Origin: Methanomicrobium sp.
GTDB lineage: Archaea > Halobacteriota > Methanomicrobia > Methanomicrobiales > Methanomicrobiaceae
NCBI GenBank assembly: GCA_017412625.1
Contig: JAFPWZ010000085.1
Location: 1 to 47,481, forward strand
Length of the DNA: 47,481 nt
Direction: 5' to 3'
Position 1 is the first letter of the stretch. Every line of letters starts with the position of its first letter. The position numbers and the translations under genes are program-made. A model generated the notes under the pieces. The model saw only the letters and a program-made list of their open reading frames with translations, was not told where the DNA came from and searched no databases. Below are positions 17,150-25,652 of the stretch, one piece after another.

Positions 17150-17262
17150 TAAAAAAGCTGTTTAATTTTGATTTTATTTTGATTTGTATTTTGATATTAT
17201 TTTGATTTTTATTAGGATTTTGATATTATTTTGATATTATTTTGATTTTTATTTTTTCTGTA
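17150..17262 (+). terminator. T-rich termination region after the U32 gene
   Basis: Many runs of 4-6 T's follow the U32 stop codon on the plus strand, just before the convergent fdhD stop. These should act as archaeal oligo-T terminators for the U32 transcript. Confidence 0.5.
17166..17246. repeat. TTTTGAT repeat with 11-bp spacing in convergent spacer
   Basis: TTTTGAT starts at 17166, 17177, 17189, 17200, 17218, 17229 and 17240; most steps are 11 bp. The unit TTTTGATATTA dominates 17218-17250. Confidence 0.88.
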
Positions 17263-17283
17263 ATCTGATATCCTATGTCTGTT

Positions 17284-18126
17284 TTACTGTTTTGCATTCT
17301 CTGCCGAGATTCCGCGAACTCTCTGCGGATTTGAATAGACGGTAAAGCGCTCCCCTCTGGCGAAGCAGATGAGGGTAATGCCCGATTTTTGTGCCAGTCT
17401 GATGCCGTCGGCCGTGGATGCGGCTTTTGATATGATAATCGGAATTCCCGCATTCATGCATTTTTTGACCATGCCGTAGGGCTGGCGTCCCGTGCATCCG
17501 AGGAAGCATCTGCTTAAGTCAATGCCGTTAAGAATCGCGCTGCCCACGACCTTGTCGACCGTGTTGTGCCTGCCGACATCGGTCATTACCGCGACAATCT
17601 CACCGCCTTCGCGGAAGAGAACCGAGCAGTGAACGCCGCCGGTCTTCGTCCAGAGATCCGAGATTATCTCCTTCGTTGCCCGATAAATATTCTCGATTTC
17701 GATATCCAGATCGGAGTCAATGACCCGCGGTACCCTGGCATCCGAGAGTGATTTTGATTTTTGAGAGCCTGCGGCGTCCGTGTATTCGATGCCGCCGGAT
17801 GTGCCCGTCTGAGTCGCCGCCGTCTTATCCTTAATCTTTGTGAAGTTTTCAGTAACGGAATCGGAGGTGACATAAACGGTGTTCGTGCCGGTGTCCGTCT
17901 TCACCGATTTGATATCCTTACAGAGACCTTCGGTGATTACGTAGCCTGCGCCGAGTTCATCCAGATTTTCTGTGGTTGCTACCTGAGCGGTCACGACAAC
18001 TCCGTTAAGGAGAATCGTGACCTGATTTTCCAGGGCACTCAGATCCTTAATACTCTCCGACTTACCGCCGGTGACTTTGACGGCATCCATCAGTTCAGCC
18101 GCCTTTGAATAATCTTTTTCTGTCAT
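17284..18126 (-). CDS. fdhD: FdhD-family formate dehydrogenase accessory protein lacking CxxC
   Basis: FdhD transfers sulphur from a cysteine desulphurase to the molybdenum/tungsten cofactor of formate dehydrogenase. This 280-residue homologue keeps the family core: TKTGGVHCSVLF, the DVGRHNTVDKV motif, and CTGRQPYGMVKKCMNAGIP followed by the AGIPIIISKAAST and ITLICFARG stretch. The CxxC loop where E. coli FdhD carries its two sulphur-transfer cysteines is replaced by a region containing TGTSGGIEY, with no cysteine. A 25-residue insertion-like, Thr/Asp/Lys-rich segment (about 95-130) precedes it. It may work differently or use C171/C213-type cysteines elsewhere. It follows an unknown 120-residue gene on the same strand by 58 bp; no fdh genes are in the window. 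Confidence 0.85.
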   Translation of the reverse strand: MTEKDYSKAAELMDAVKVTGGKSESIKDLSALENQVTILLNGVVVTAQVATTENLDELGAGYVITEGLCKDIKSVKTDTGTNTVYVTSDSVTENFTKIKDKTAATQTGTSGGIEYTDAAGSQKSKSLSDARVPRVIDSDLDIEIENIYRATKEIISDLWTKTGGVHCSVLFREGGEIVAVMTDVGRHNTVDKVVGSAILNGIDLSRCFLGCTGRQPYGMVKKCMNAGIPIIISKAASTADGIRLAQKSGITLICFARGERFTVYSNPQRVRGISAENAKQ

Positions 18127-18184
18127 AAAATGTTCAAAAAAAGAATATTCTGAAAAATAATAAATTTTTCCGATATCGGAAATA

Positions 18185-18547
18185 TCAGAACTTGACTAAT
18201 TTGCTGTTCGCTCTTATGTAAGCGAAATCTTCGTCGGTGGCTTTGATCTTCATGAGATATATGCCGAAGCAGGGCTTGTGGAAGTAGAATACAATCTCCT
18301 TCTTCTTGATCTTAAGTCCGAGGTAAACCGGCGGCACTCCGAGGATTGCAATGCCTTTAAGCTGGAATCCTTCGGGGAGTTCGTATATCTCGGCAGTATT
18401 CTTCTTGAGATATTCCAGGGCATCCTCCTGTGTGGTCTTCTCCTTTAAAACTTCGGCACGCAGTTTATTGACGCATCTGTTCTGGATAAAATCGCCGTTC
18501 TTGTCTTTTAACAGGGGGCTGTCTTTATTCGGAATCTCTTTTTTCAT
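18185..18547 (-). CDS. Conserved-looking protein of unknown function, 120 residues
   Basis: I do not recognise it. The first half is charged and probably helical; residues about 55-105 look like a small beta-rich domain (FQLKGIAILGVPPVYLGLKI, then KEIVFYFHKP and FGIYLMKIKA). Codon use matches its neighbours and the reading frame has good K/E balance, so it is likely real. It has no signal peptide or membrane segment. It precedes fdhD on the same strand with a 58-bp gap and may be co-transcribed, which hints at but does not show a link to formate metabolism. Confidence 0.65.
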   Translation of the reverse strand: MKKEIPNKDSPLLKDKNGDFIQNRCVNKLRAEVLKEKTTQEDALEYLKKNTAEIYELPEGFQLKGIAILGVPPVYLGLKIKKKEIVFYFHKPCFGIYLMKIKATDEDFAYIRANSKLVKF

Positions 18548-18673
18548 AGTACTTAGAGATTGACACTTACATTTATGTATTTTTGTATACTTACATCCCG
18601 AAATCGATTCCTGCCGTCACATGAAGCGTTTTTATGAGATTTACATGGGAAATGCCACGTCGTAAATGGAAAA

Positions 18674-18692
18674 GTGTCATCACTGGTGACAC
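18674..18692. promoter_or_regulatory. Dyad GTGTCA-N7-TGACAC, candidate operator
   Basis: GTGTCA (18674-18679) and TGACAC (18687-18692) are perfect 6-bp arms, and the inner bases are largely complementary too. It lies between two divergent transcription units, 127 bp from the leftward gene and 188 bp from dapL. Confidence 0.45.
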
Positions 18693-18832
18693 AATTGACG
18701 GACGAACCGCATGAATCATCTGAATCATCTGCGCATTACGTCCGGCAACTATCTCCTGCAACAAAGGTGATTATGCTCTGTGCATATTTTCCGTGCAGGT
18801 TGCGGTGATGACGGAAGATTACTTCTACCTGA

Positions 18833-18843
18833 ATATAATCCTT
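18833..18843 (+). promoter_or_regulatory. Probable TATA box of dapL-lysA
   Basis: GAATATAATCC lies about 40 bp before the dapL ATG, giving a predicted leader of roughly 15-20 nt. Confidence 0.4.
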
Positions 18844-18879
18844 AAGATTATCTGATAGCAGATACAACATGTAGGTAAC

Positions 18880-20031
18880 ATGTATGCAAAGCGTCTTGAC
18901 AATCTTCCGCCGTATCTCTTTGCTCAGATTGACAAACTGAAATCCGAGAAGAGAGCAGAGGGCGTTGATATCATAGATCTGGGCGTCGGCGATCCCGATC
19001 TGCCGACACCCCCGCACATAGTGGACTCACTCTGTGAAGCCGCACGTGACCCGTCAACCCACCACTATCCCGATTACACGGGTATGCTCGAATACCGCGA
19101 GGCAGTCTCGACATGGTATAAGAAGAGATTCAATGTCTCTCTCGACGCAAAGACCGAGGTCCTCGCGCTTATCGGATCGAAAGAGGGTATTGCCCATGTC
19201 CCCGAGGCATTTGTCAACCCCGGCGACGTCGTTCTTGCAACCGACCCGGGATATCCCGTATATAAGACATCGACGCTCTTTGCCGAGGGAAAACTTCACG
19301 AACTTCCGCTCACCGAAGAGAACAACTTCCTCCCGGACCTTGACGCAATTCCAAAGGACGTCTTAAAGAAAGCAAAACTTCTCTTCTTCGGATATCCGAA
19401 CAACCCGACGGCCGCAACGGCACCCATGTCCTTCTTCGAGGAGGTCGTCGAGTTCGCAAAAGAGAACAATATAGTCGCGGTTCACGACAATGCCTACTCC
19501 GAGATTGCATTCGACGGCTACAAAGCCCCGTCCTTCCTTCAGGTCGACGGCGCAAAAGAGGTAGGAATGGAGATGCACTCCCTCTCAAAGACCTACAATA
19601 TGACGGGCTGGAGACTCGGAATGGCGGTCGGCGGCGAGGAAGTCATCGCAGGACTGGGCAGAATCAAGACGAATATCGATTCGGGCGCTTTCAACGCAAT
19701 TCAGAGGGCGGGAATAACCGCTCTCACATCCTCGCAGCAGTGTGTCGCCGATTCCTGCAAGATCTATCAGGAAAGGCGCGACGTGCTCGTAAGCGGTCTT
19801 AAGAGTCTCGGTTTCGATGTGCCGACTCCGAAAGCAACATTTTATGTATGGATGAGAGTAAATGACAGCATGAAGTTTGCCGAAAAGATGCTCAACGAAG
19901 CAGGCATTGTTGTGACACCCGGCGTCGGTTTCGGAAAGAACGGAGACGGCTACGTGAGATTCGCAATCACCCGCGACGTATCGAGGATCAGAGAGGCAAT
20001 AGATCGCATGGGGAGGCTTAATTTCGAATGA
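18880..20031 (+). CDS. dapL: LL-diaminopimelate aminotransferase
   Basis: PLP enzyme that converts L-tetrahydrodipicolinate directly to LL-diaminopimelate with glutamate as donor, the short DAP route to lysine known from plants, Chlamydia and methanogens. 383 residues, fold-type I class I aminotransferase. The PLP lysine is K237 in SLSKTYNMTGWRLG; the substrate arginine lies near the C-terminus (VRFAITR). GVGDPDLPTP, DPGYPVY and YPNNPT are the usual family motifs. Other aspartate-type aminotransferases look similar, but the direct overlap with lysA supports DapL. The stop overlaps the lysA start as ATGA, showing translational coupling. Confidence 0.9.
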   Translation: MYAKRLDNLPPYLFAQIDKLKSEKRAEGVDIIDLGVGDPDLPTPPHIVDSLCEAARDPSTHHYPDYTGMLEYREAVSTWYKKRFNVSLDAKTEVLALIGSKEGIAHVPEAFVNPGDVVLATDPGYPVYKTSTLFAEGKLHELPLTEENNFLPDLDAIPKDVLKKAKLLFFGYPNNPTAATAPMSFFEEVVEFAKENNIVAVHDNAYSEIAFDGYKAPSFLQVDGAKEVGMEMHSLSKTYNMTGWRLGMAVGGEEVIAGLGRIKTNIDSGAFNAIQRAGITALTSSQQCVADSCKIYQERRDVLVSGLKSLGFDVPTPKATFYVWMRVNDSMKFAEKMLNEAGIVVTPGVGFGKNGDGYVRFAITRDVSRIREAIDRMGRLNFE

Positions 20032-21323
20032 CACTTCCGGAACACCTTACAATTCATGAAGGGCACCTGTATATCGGAATGCATGACTGCAATGATCTTG
20101 CAAAGGAGTACGGGACGCCCGTATATGTGACAGACGAAGAAAAACTCAGGCAGAACTTTATCCGCTACAATGAGGCGCTGAAAGCCCATTATAACGACGT
20201 TCAGCTTCTCTACGCCGCAAAGGCGAACGGAAATCTCTCGATCCTGAAGATTTTCGCCTCACTCGGTGCGGGTGCGGACGTATTCTCGTCCGGCGAACTG
20301 CATCTGGCGCTTCTTGCGGGAATTCCGCCCGAAAAGCTTCTCTTCAACGGCAGTTCGAAGACGCAGGACGACTTAAGGGTTGCCGTCGAGAAGGGCGTGC
20401 GCATATCTCTGGATTCCTTCGATGAGTTAAAGCAGCTGGATAAGATTGCGGGCGAACTCGGAAGGATTGTCGAGGTCTCGTTCAGGGTCAATCCGGCAAT
20501 CGATGTGCCGACACACCCCAAGATTGCGACGGGACTTGCCACAAGCAAGTTCGGTATCCCCGCGGACCAGATCGTCGATGCTTACAGAGCAGCGCTGGAG
20601 TGCGAGAACGTTGACCCCGTCGGCATGCACTGCCATATCGGTTCGCAGATCCTTGACGTTACTCCGTTTGTCAAGGAGATGGAGGTTCTCTTAAAGGTCG
20701 CGGGCGAGATTACAAAGATTGGCGTTCACTTAAAGTTCATAGACCTCGGCGGCGGTCTCGGTATTGCCTACGACCACGAGAAAGAGGTTGCGCCGACGCC
20801 TAAGGAGTATGCGGACGCGGTTATGCCGGTCTTTATCGCGGGTATACAGAAACTCGGAATAAAGCCGCAGTTATGGGTTGAGCCCGGCAGAAACCTCGTC
20901 GGCGACACGACGATTCTTCTGACAAGCGTTAACTCGGTCAAGACCTCGCACAAGAAGTTCGTCAATGTCGATGCGGGTTTCAACCTGCTCATAAGACCTG
21001 CGATGTACGGCTCGCACCACGATGTGATCGCGGTCGGCAAGGCGGATGAGGAGAAGACCGAGGAGTATACGGTTACGGGTCCGATCTGTGAGACGGGCGA
21101 TATCCTCGCCGAGAACAGAATGCTTCCCGAGCTTGAGAGCGGAGATGTCCTTGCAATTCTCGATACGGGTGCATACGGTTATTCCATGGCTTCGCAGTAT
21201 AACTGCCGCCCGCGCTGTCCCGAGGTTATGATCTACGAGGACCGCCACGGCATTATGAGAAGAGGCGAGAGCGTAGTCGATATCGTCAATACGATGAAGA
21301 GACTCCCGTGGCATGAGAAATAA
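20028..21323 (+). CDS. lysA: Diaminopimelate decarboxylase
   Basis: PLP enzyme catalysing the last step of lysine synthesis, meso-diaminopimelate to lysine plus CO2. 431 residues, fold-type III barrel. The PLP lysine is K65 in YAAKANGN; the family also shows HCHIGSQ, the glycine-rich GGGLG phosphate site, EPGR, and the substrate motif CETGD. It overlaps dapL by four bases. The meso isomer needs DapF epimerase, which is not in this window. T-runs within a repeat follow the gene. Confidence 0.96.
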   Translation: MTLPEHLTIHEGHLYIGMHDCNDLAKEYGTPVYVTDEEKLRQNFIRYNEALKAHYNDVQLLYAAKANGNLSILKIFASLGAGADVFSSGELHLALLAGIPPEKLLFNGSSKTQDDLRVAVEKGVRISLDSFDELKQLDKIAGELGRIVEVSFRVNPAIDVPTHPKIATGLATSKFGIPADQIVDAYRAALECENVDPVGMHCHIGSQILDVTPFVKEMEVLLKVAGEITKIGVHLKFIDLGGGLGIAYDHEKEVAPTPKEYADAVMPVFIAGIQKLGIKPQLWVEPGRNLVGDTTILLTSVNSVKTSHKKFVNVDAGFNLLIRPAMYGSHHDVIAVGKADEEKTEEYTVTGPICETGDILAENRMLPELESGDVLAILDTGAYGYSMASQYNCRPRCPEVMIYEDRHGIMRRGESVVDIVNTMKRLPWHEK

Positions 21324-21345
21324 GGCTTTATTGCCTGATATTTCT

Positions 21346-21407
21346 CATATTTTCCCGATTTCATATTTTCCAGATTTTATTTTCCCGATTTTTTCATATT
21401 TTGACCG
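21346..21407 (+). repeat. CATATTTTCCCGATTT-type repeat after lysA
   Basis: About four units of CATATTTTCCCGATTT (starting near 21346, 21362, 21376 and 21395) follow lysA. Their T-runs probably also terminate the dapL-lysA transcript. Confidence 0.7.
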
Positions 21408-21473
21408 ATGTTTTAATCGATAATTATTATACGTGTTTTCCGTTCTGCCCCTGTTCTTCTGTCTCCCCCGCTC

Positions 21474-21485
21474 TTGATTAATCAA
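21474..21485. promoter_or_regulatory. 12-bp palindrome TTGATTAATCAA
   Basis: A perfect palindrome lies 24 bp before the ATG of the OB-fold gene, with a TATA-like AGATATATC directly after it. It could be an operator over the promoter. Confidence 0.35.
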
Positions 21486-21508
21486 AGATATATCAAATCA
21501 GGTCTTAC

Positions 21509-23203
21509 ATGATTTGTATGCGGGCATACCATGCACTTGTCGACGATCTTCTGACGTGGGAGGAGTTTGAAGCTAAAGTCGGTGCCGTATGCACAAAAGA
21601 GAACGATGAGGATGCCGAAACAGAGGCGGCAAGGTCGGTTGCCGAGAGCCTCGGGCGTCTCCATGTTAAGATAGCGGATCTGAAGAAGGGTCCCACGCTC
21701 TGTTCTTTTTTCTGTAAGGTTATAGAGAAAGGCGATATCATACGTTTTGAGAGAGATTCCGAGACTGTTGCGCATTCGTATATTGACCCCGATGACGATC
21801 TCTTCGTCACGGAATCGCCGGATGCGGAGCCGCCGGGGCTTCTGAGGCGGGTGCTCGTCGGCGACGATACGGGGGAGGCCGTTCTGGTATTTCGGGACAT
21901 GAAGGTTCACGGGACGCAGGATATCCGCGTCGGCGACGTGCTTGAGGTTGCGGCACGTTTCAGAGGTCTTTCAAATGTTATCGCCGTCGATCTTCAGGAG
22001 GCGGATAAGGGCCGGGATGTCTGCCTCAGAAAGTCGGGGATGAAGACGCTTAAGCCGCTGAGTCTGAGAGTGAAGATTCTCTCGCTTGAGGAGAGGGACT
22101 TGCCCTGTGCCGATAATGCGCCGCGGCGTCGTTTCACGGATGCGTATGTCTGGGTGATTGACGGGCATGTTTCTCCGTCGGCGAAAGGTGCCGGTTACGA
22201 AGCGTGGAAGGAGGCGGTCACGGGCAATGTGAATTGTTTTGCAAGGATTCGCGTCTTCGGTGACGCAGTCAGTGCGACCCTGAAGGAAGCCGGCGAGGGT
22301 GCGGTTATTGAGCTTGACGGCATCACGCAGAGACCGTCGCGGTTTGCGTATTACCGGGCCGGCGATGAATCCGCCGTAAGTGTCTGCATGCCTGACGATA
22401 CTGTCTCTTCAAGAGATTTCGTGCCCGCGGAGGTCCCGTTTGAGAGGCTCGCGGATTTGCCCGGGGATTCGGGAGAGATCTCGGTAAGCGTGAGGGTAGA
22501 GGATGCGGGACATATCGGTTCATATCTGCGCCTGCCGCGGAAGCAGAGACGTTTAAGAGGCTTTGGTGACGCGGGTTACGGTTCGGATGCCGCGAATGAG
22601 GAATCCGGAGCTGCGGGCGGCGCGGCTGATGAGGGGATTTACAGACCGGAGAATATCTTCAGAATCCGCAGGTGCATTGTCTCCGATGCATCCGACGGAT
22701 CGGGGCTTTATGCGCGTCTGGTCCTGTGGGGCAGGCAGGCGGAGATACCTCTTTCAAACGGCGATACCGTGCGTGTTTACAACTGCAGTATCAGGAATGC
22801 GGACATGGCGGATACCCGCGGCGATTTCAAGGACACGGCGGGCGATGCGGGATTTGAGATTCATGCCGGCAGTAATTCCTGCGTGAAGATCCTGCACGGC
22901 GACGGCGGATACGGGGATGAATACGGGGAGATTTCCGGCGTTATCATGGAATTTCCGGAAGGGCTCTGCATTATTGAGTCGGGCAGCGGTGATAGGTATA
23001 CCGTCGTTGCGCAGGATAAGGCGCAGGTGGCTTTACTCTCGCAATCTGCCGGATGCGGCGAGGTGCGGATATTGGGAAGAATCGCGGGGCATGTCATATG
23101 CGCAGGGTCGGTAAATCCCGTATTGCGCGGGGTATCGGATGTCATAAAGCGGCTTGAAAATCTTGAGAATAAGTTCGGATTCGATGGGGATATCCCGTCG
23201 TGA
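21509..23203 (+). CDS. RPA-like OB-fold single-stranded DNA-binding protein
   Basis: 564-residue protein that probably binds single-stranded DNA in replication and repair. It contains several OB-fold-like segments: about 85-150 (VLVGDDTGEAVLVFRD), about 175-260 (LSLRVKILSLEERD, then a metal-free barrel), about 330-420 and a C-terminal one near 480-550. The recurring pattern of D-x-T/S-G-x-x-x-x-L/V is what OB-folds of archaeal RPA show. No clear zinc finger is visible. The gene is directly before radA, a recombinase that is helped by such proteins; an intergenic gap of 169 bp suggests a separate promoter for radA. The start is an ATG with AGGT upstream; an in-frame ATG nine bases later is an alternative. 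Exact RPA subtype is not settled. Confidence 0.65.
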   Translation: MICMRAYHALVDDLLTWEEFEAKVGAVCTKENDEDAETEAARSVAESLGRLHVKIADLKKGPTLCSFFCKVIEKGDIIRFERDSETVAHSYIDPDDDLFVTESPDAEPPGLLRRVLVGDDTGEAVLVFRDMKVHGTQDIRVGDVLEVAARFRGLSNVIAVDLQEADKGRDVCLRKSGMKTLKPLSLRVKILSLEERDLPCADNAPRRRFTDAYVWVIDGHVSPSAKGAGYEAWKEAVTGNVNCFARIRVFGDAVSATLKEAGEGAVIELDGITQRPSRFAYYRAGDESAVSVCMPDDTVSSRDFVPAEVPFERLADLPGDSGEISVSVRVEDAGHIGSYLRLPRKQRRLRGFGDAGYGSDAANEESGAAGGAADEGIYRPENIFRIRRCIVSDASDGSGLYARLVLWGRQAEIPLSNGDTVRVYNCSIRNADMADTRGDFKDTAGDAGFEIHAGSNSCVKILHGDGGYGDEYGEISGVIMEFPEGLCIIESGSGDRYTVVAQDKAQVALLSQSAGCGEVRILGRIAGHVICAGSVNPVLRGVSDVIKRLENLENKFGFDGDIPS

Positions 23204-23372
23204 CGGATCATAATCTGTGAGTAACGGTCTGTTATTTCGTAATTTTACGGCATATTCCGCGGTATTGCTTTCATGACCGTTCACCTAAAAATCACTTTCG
23301 CACCGCACGGTGTATTCCTTTATACCACGGGATGCAACTAAGATGTAAGAATGTTCGTTAGAGGTTAAAGAA

Positions 23373-24347
23373 ATGTCAGAACATGAGATAGAAGATTTAC
23401 CCGGAGTCGGTCCGACAACTGCCGATAAACTCAGAGACAGCGGTTACTGCACGATTGAGAGCATCGCAACCGCATCGTATGTCGATCTTGCGGAAGATGC
23501 CGAGATAGGCGAGGCTACCGCAAAGAAGATGATCAAGGAAGCCAGAAAGATGGCTGATATCGGCGGTTTCCGTACCGGCATTGCCGTACTGGAAGAGAGA
23601 AAAGAAGTCCGAAAGTTAAGTACGCTCGTCCCCGAGTTAGACGAGTTGATGGGCGGCGGACTTGAGACAATGAGTATCATTGAGTTCTACGGCGAATTCG
23701 GTTCGGGAAAAAGTCAGATATCTCATCAGATGGCTGTAAACGCACAGTTGCCCTACGAAGTCGGCGGACTTCAGGGCTCGGTCATTTACGTCGATACCGA
23801 AAACACATTCAGACCCGAGAGAATCAGACAGATGGTCGAAGGTCTTGAAGTAGACTGCGAGGTGCCGCCGGTGGAAGACTTCCTCGAGCACATCCATGTC
23901 GCCGAAGCATTCACATCCGATCACCAGATGCTTCTTATCGACAATATAAGGGAGCTTGCCGCCGAACTCAAGGACACGGACAGACCCGTGAAGTTGATAA
24001 TCGTCGATTCTCTTATGGCGCATTTCCGTGCCGAGTATGCGGGACGCGGAACACTCTCCGCACGCCAGCAGAAGCTCAACAAATACATGTACGACCTGGC
24101 AAAGGTCGCCAAGGAGTTCAATTCGGTCATAATCGTCACAAACCAGGTACAGTCCAACCCCGCTGTATTCTTCGGCGATCCGACCAAGCCTACCGGAGGT
24201 AATATCGTAGGACACGCATCCAAGTTCAGGGTTTACCTGCGGAAGAGCAAAGGCGGAAAGAGAGTGGCGAAACTTGTCGACAGTCCCGATCAGCCGGAAG
24301 GCGAGGCGGCTTTCTCCGTTGAAATGGCAGGTCTTAAGTCTGTCTGA
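23373..24347 (+). CDS. radA: DNA repair and recombination protein RadA
   Basis: Archaeal Rad51/RecA recombinase that forms filaments on single-stranded DNA and catalyses strand exchange. 324 residues, full length. The helix-hairpin-helix N-terminal domain is residues 1-60 ([17 protein letters not shown]), the polymerisation motif lies in the linker with GFRTG, Walker A is GEFGSGKSQ at 107-115 and Walker B is LIIVDSL near 213-219. No intein interrupts it. GAGGT seven bases before the ATG is a strong ribosome site. Downstream, the phosphatase gene begins after 19 bp. Confidence 0.98.
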   Translation: MSEHEIEDLPGVGPTTADKLRDSGYCTIESIATASYVDLAEDAEIGEATAKKMIKEARKMADIGGFRTGIAVLEERKEVRKLSTLVPELDELMGGGLETMSIIEFYGEFGSGKSQISHQMAVNAQLPYEVGGLQGSVIYVDTENTFRPERIRQMVEGLEVDCEVPPVEDFLEHIHVAEAFTSDHQMLLIDNIRELAAELKDTDRPVKLIIVDSLMAHFRAEYAGRGTLSARQQKLNKYMYDLAKVAKEFNSVIIVTNQVQSNPAVFFGDPTKPTGGNIVGHASKFRVYLRKSKGGKRVAKLVDSPDQPEGEAAFSVEMAGLKSV

Positions 24348-24366
24348 GTTGAAACCATAAATACAG

Positions 24367-25092
24367 ATGATAATATCAAAACCCCCATCCTCTTTTTCAC
24401 CGCGTGCGCTTATCTGCGACATTGACGGCACTCTTACCGATATCTCGCGCCGTATTGATCTGGAAGCCGTAGCTGCAATAAGAACTCTTGTGGACAACGG
24501 CATACCTGTGGTTCTGGCAAGCGGCAACACGGTCTGCGGAATGACTTTTCTGTGCAAGATGATAGGCACGGACGGCACCATAATCTCGGAGAACGGCGGC
24601 GTATACCGTGTGGGATACATGGGCGAACTTCAGGTCTGCGGCAATCACGAGGCCTGTAAAGCGGCACTTTCGCGGGTGAAGGACTACTTTGAGGCCAACA
24701 ATATCCGCCTTAATCTTTACAGTCCCGAGTATCGTTTTGCCGACATATCGTTTGAAAAGGTGGTCGATGCTTCCGTAGTCTCCGATCTGGTAAAAGACCT
24801 TCCCGTTCACATCCTCGATTCCGATTACGCCCTGCACATCCAGTCCGGAGATCTGAATAAAGGAACGGCATTCATGGAGGTCGCCCGCGAGATGTCAATA
24901 CCTGTAAGCGATTTTCTCGCAATTGGCGACTCCTCAAACGACATCGAGATGATAAAGTGCGCAGGTCTGGGCGTATCCGTCGGTCCCGACAATGCTCCGC
25001 TTGCCCGATATGCCGGATATGTAAGCAAAGAGAAATACGGGCGCGGTTTTTGCGAGAGTGTGAAGAAGTTTTTCCCGACGCTGTTTGAGTAA
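24367..25092 (+). CDS. Archaeal phosphoglycolate phosphatase (HAD family)
   Basis: Dephosphorylates 2-phosphoglycolate, a product of damaged DNA ends and other routes; archaeal members belong to HAD subfamily IIB. 241 residues. Motif I is DIDGTLTD with nucleophile D18 and acid D20, motif II is the S/T near LASGN, and motif III/IV are K (NKGTA) and GDSSND. There is an N-terminal extension of about 12 residues rich in Ser/Pro. It follows radA closely (19 bp) with no obvious ribosome site, so it is probably co-transcribed with radA. Related HAD phosphatases such as sucrose-phosphatase-like or mannosyl-phosphoglycerate phosphatases are the alternatives. Confidence 0.8.
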   Translation: MIISKPPSSFSPRALICDIDGTLTDISRRIDLEAVAAIRTLVDNGIPVVLASGNTVCGMTFLCKMIGTDGTIISENGGVYRVGYMGELQVCGNHEACKAALSRVKDYFEANNIRLNLYSPEYRFADISFEKVVDASVVSDLVKDLPVHILDSDYALHIQSGDLNKGTAFMEVAREMSIPVSDFLAIGDSSNDIEMIKCAGLGVSVGPDNAPLARYAGYVSKEKYGRGFCESVKKFFPTLFE

Positions 25093-25122
25093 TTTTTGAA
25101 AATGTAAATGGATTGAAAACAA

Positions 25123-25146
25123 CAATCGGAATATCAATCGGAATAT
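25123..25146. repeat. Perfect 12-bp tandem duplication
   Basis: CAATCGGAATAT occurs at 25123-25134 and again at 25135-25146, in the AT-rich spacer between convergent genes. Confidence 0.9.
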
Positions 25147-25248
25147 CTGATAAAGTAAATTAATCAGAATCTTTCAAAATATAACAAAATTCGATAAAAT
25201 AAGACAGCTTTCAAAAAAATGCGGGTTTTGATTGGATTTTAACTTTCT

Positions 25249-25500
25249 TTACTGCTTGGAAAGATAGCGGTCAACCACAATATAATCTCTTATATCTCTG
25301 ACTGCCTCGAAAGGAATCATGAGTCTGTCGCCGTCAACCGTGTAACCTGTTGCGTCGAATCCGGCATCGGGTCTTACAACAAGGCTGTCGACCTGACCGG
25401 AATCAAGATCAACCATGATGTTTCTTATTGTGCCGATAACCATTCCGTCTGTGCTCATGACCTTTTTCTTTGAGAGACTTCGGGAGAATGTACTTTTCAT
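25249..25500 (-). CDS. PRC-barrel domain protein, small
   Basis: 83-residue single PRC-barrel domain, the fold found in photosynthetic reaction centre H subunits and in the ribosome assembly factor RimM. Pattern: VMSTDGMVIGTIRNIMVDLDSGQVDSL for the first strands and MIPFEAVRDIRDYIVVD for the last. Methanogens carry several of these small free-standing proteins, whose role is unproven but suspected in RNA metabolism. A TATA box 22-32 bp before the ATG predicts a leaderless transcript. Confidence 0.85.
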   Translation of the reverse strand: MKSTFSRSLSKKKVMSTDGMVIGTIRNIMVDLDSGQVDSLVVRPDAGFDATGYTVDGDRLMIPFEAVRDIRDYIVVDRYLSKQ

Positions 25501-25521
25501 ATTTTATGATTGTGTAAATTA

Positions 25522-25532
25522 TAGTATATAAG
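25522..25532 (-). promoter_or_regulatory. TATA box of the PRC-barrel gene
   Basis: On the minus strand CCTTATATACT precedes the ATG at 25500 by about 22-32 bp, giving a leaderless or near-leaderless mRNA. Confidence 0.55.
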
Positions 25533-25652
25533 GACTTGTAAAAAATCTCCGCATTTTCTCACGCGTCAGACAGTTCATGGACGATTCGGGGCATCATATC
25601 GCGTATTTCCGGCATATGCGCAGATGTAAAAATATGTATATGTGCGGCGGAC

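Larger units (their letters stand above)
18548..18879. other. 332-bp divergent spacer before dapL
   Basis: No ORF longer than about 15 codons. It holds a 19-bp dyad (18674-18692), an AT-rich TATA candidate GAATATAATCC near 18833-18843 suitable for dapL, and ACATGTA repeated at 18867 and 18878 around the dapL start. Confidence 0.6.

Noticed and set aside
23637-24620. 327-codon open frame on the minus strand opposite radA
   Set aside because: Antisense of RadA and the start of the phosphatase; no motif.
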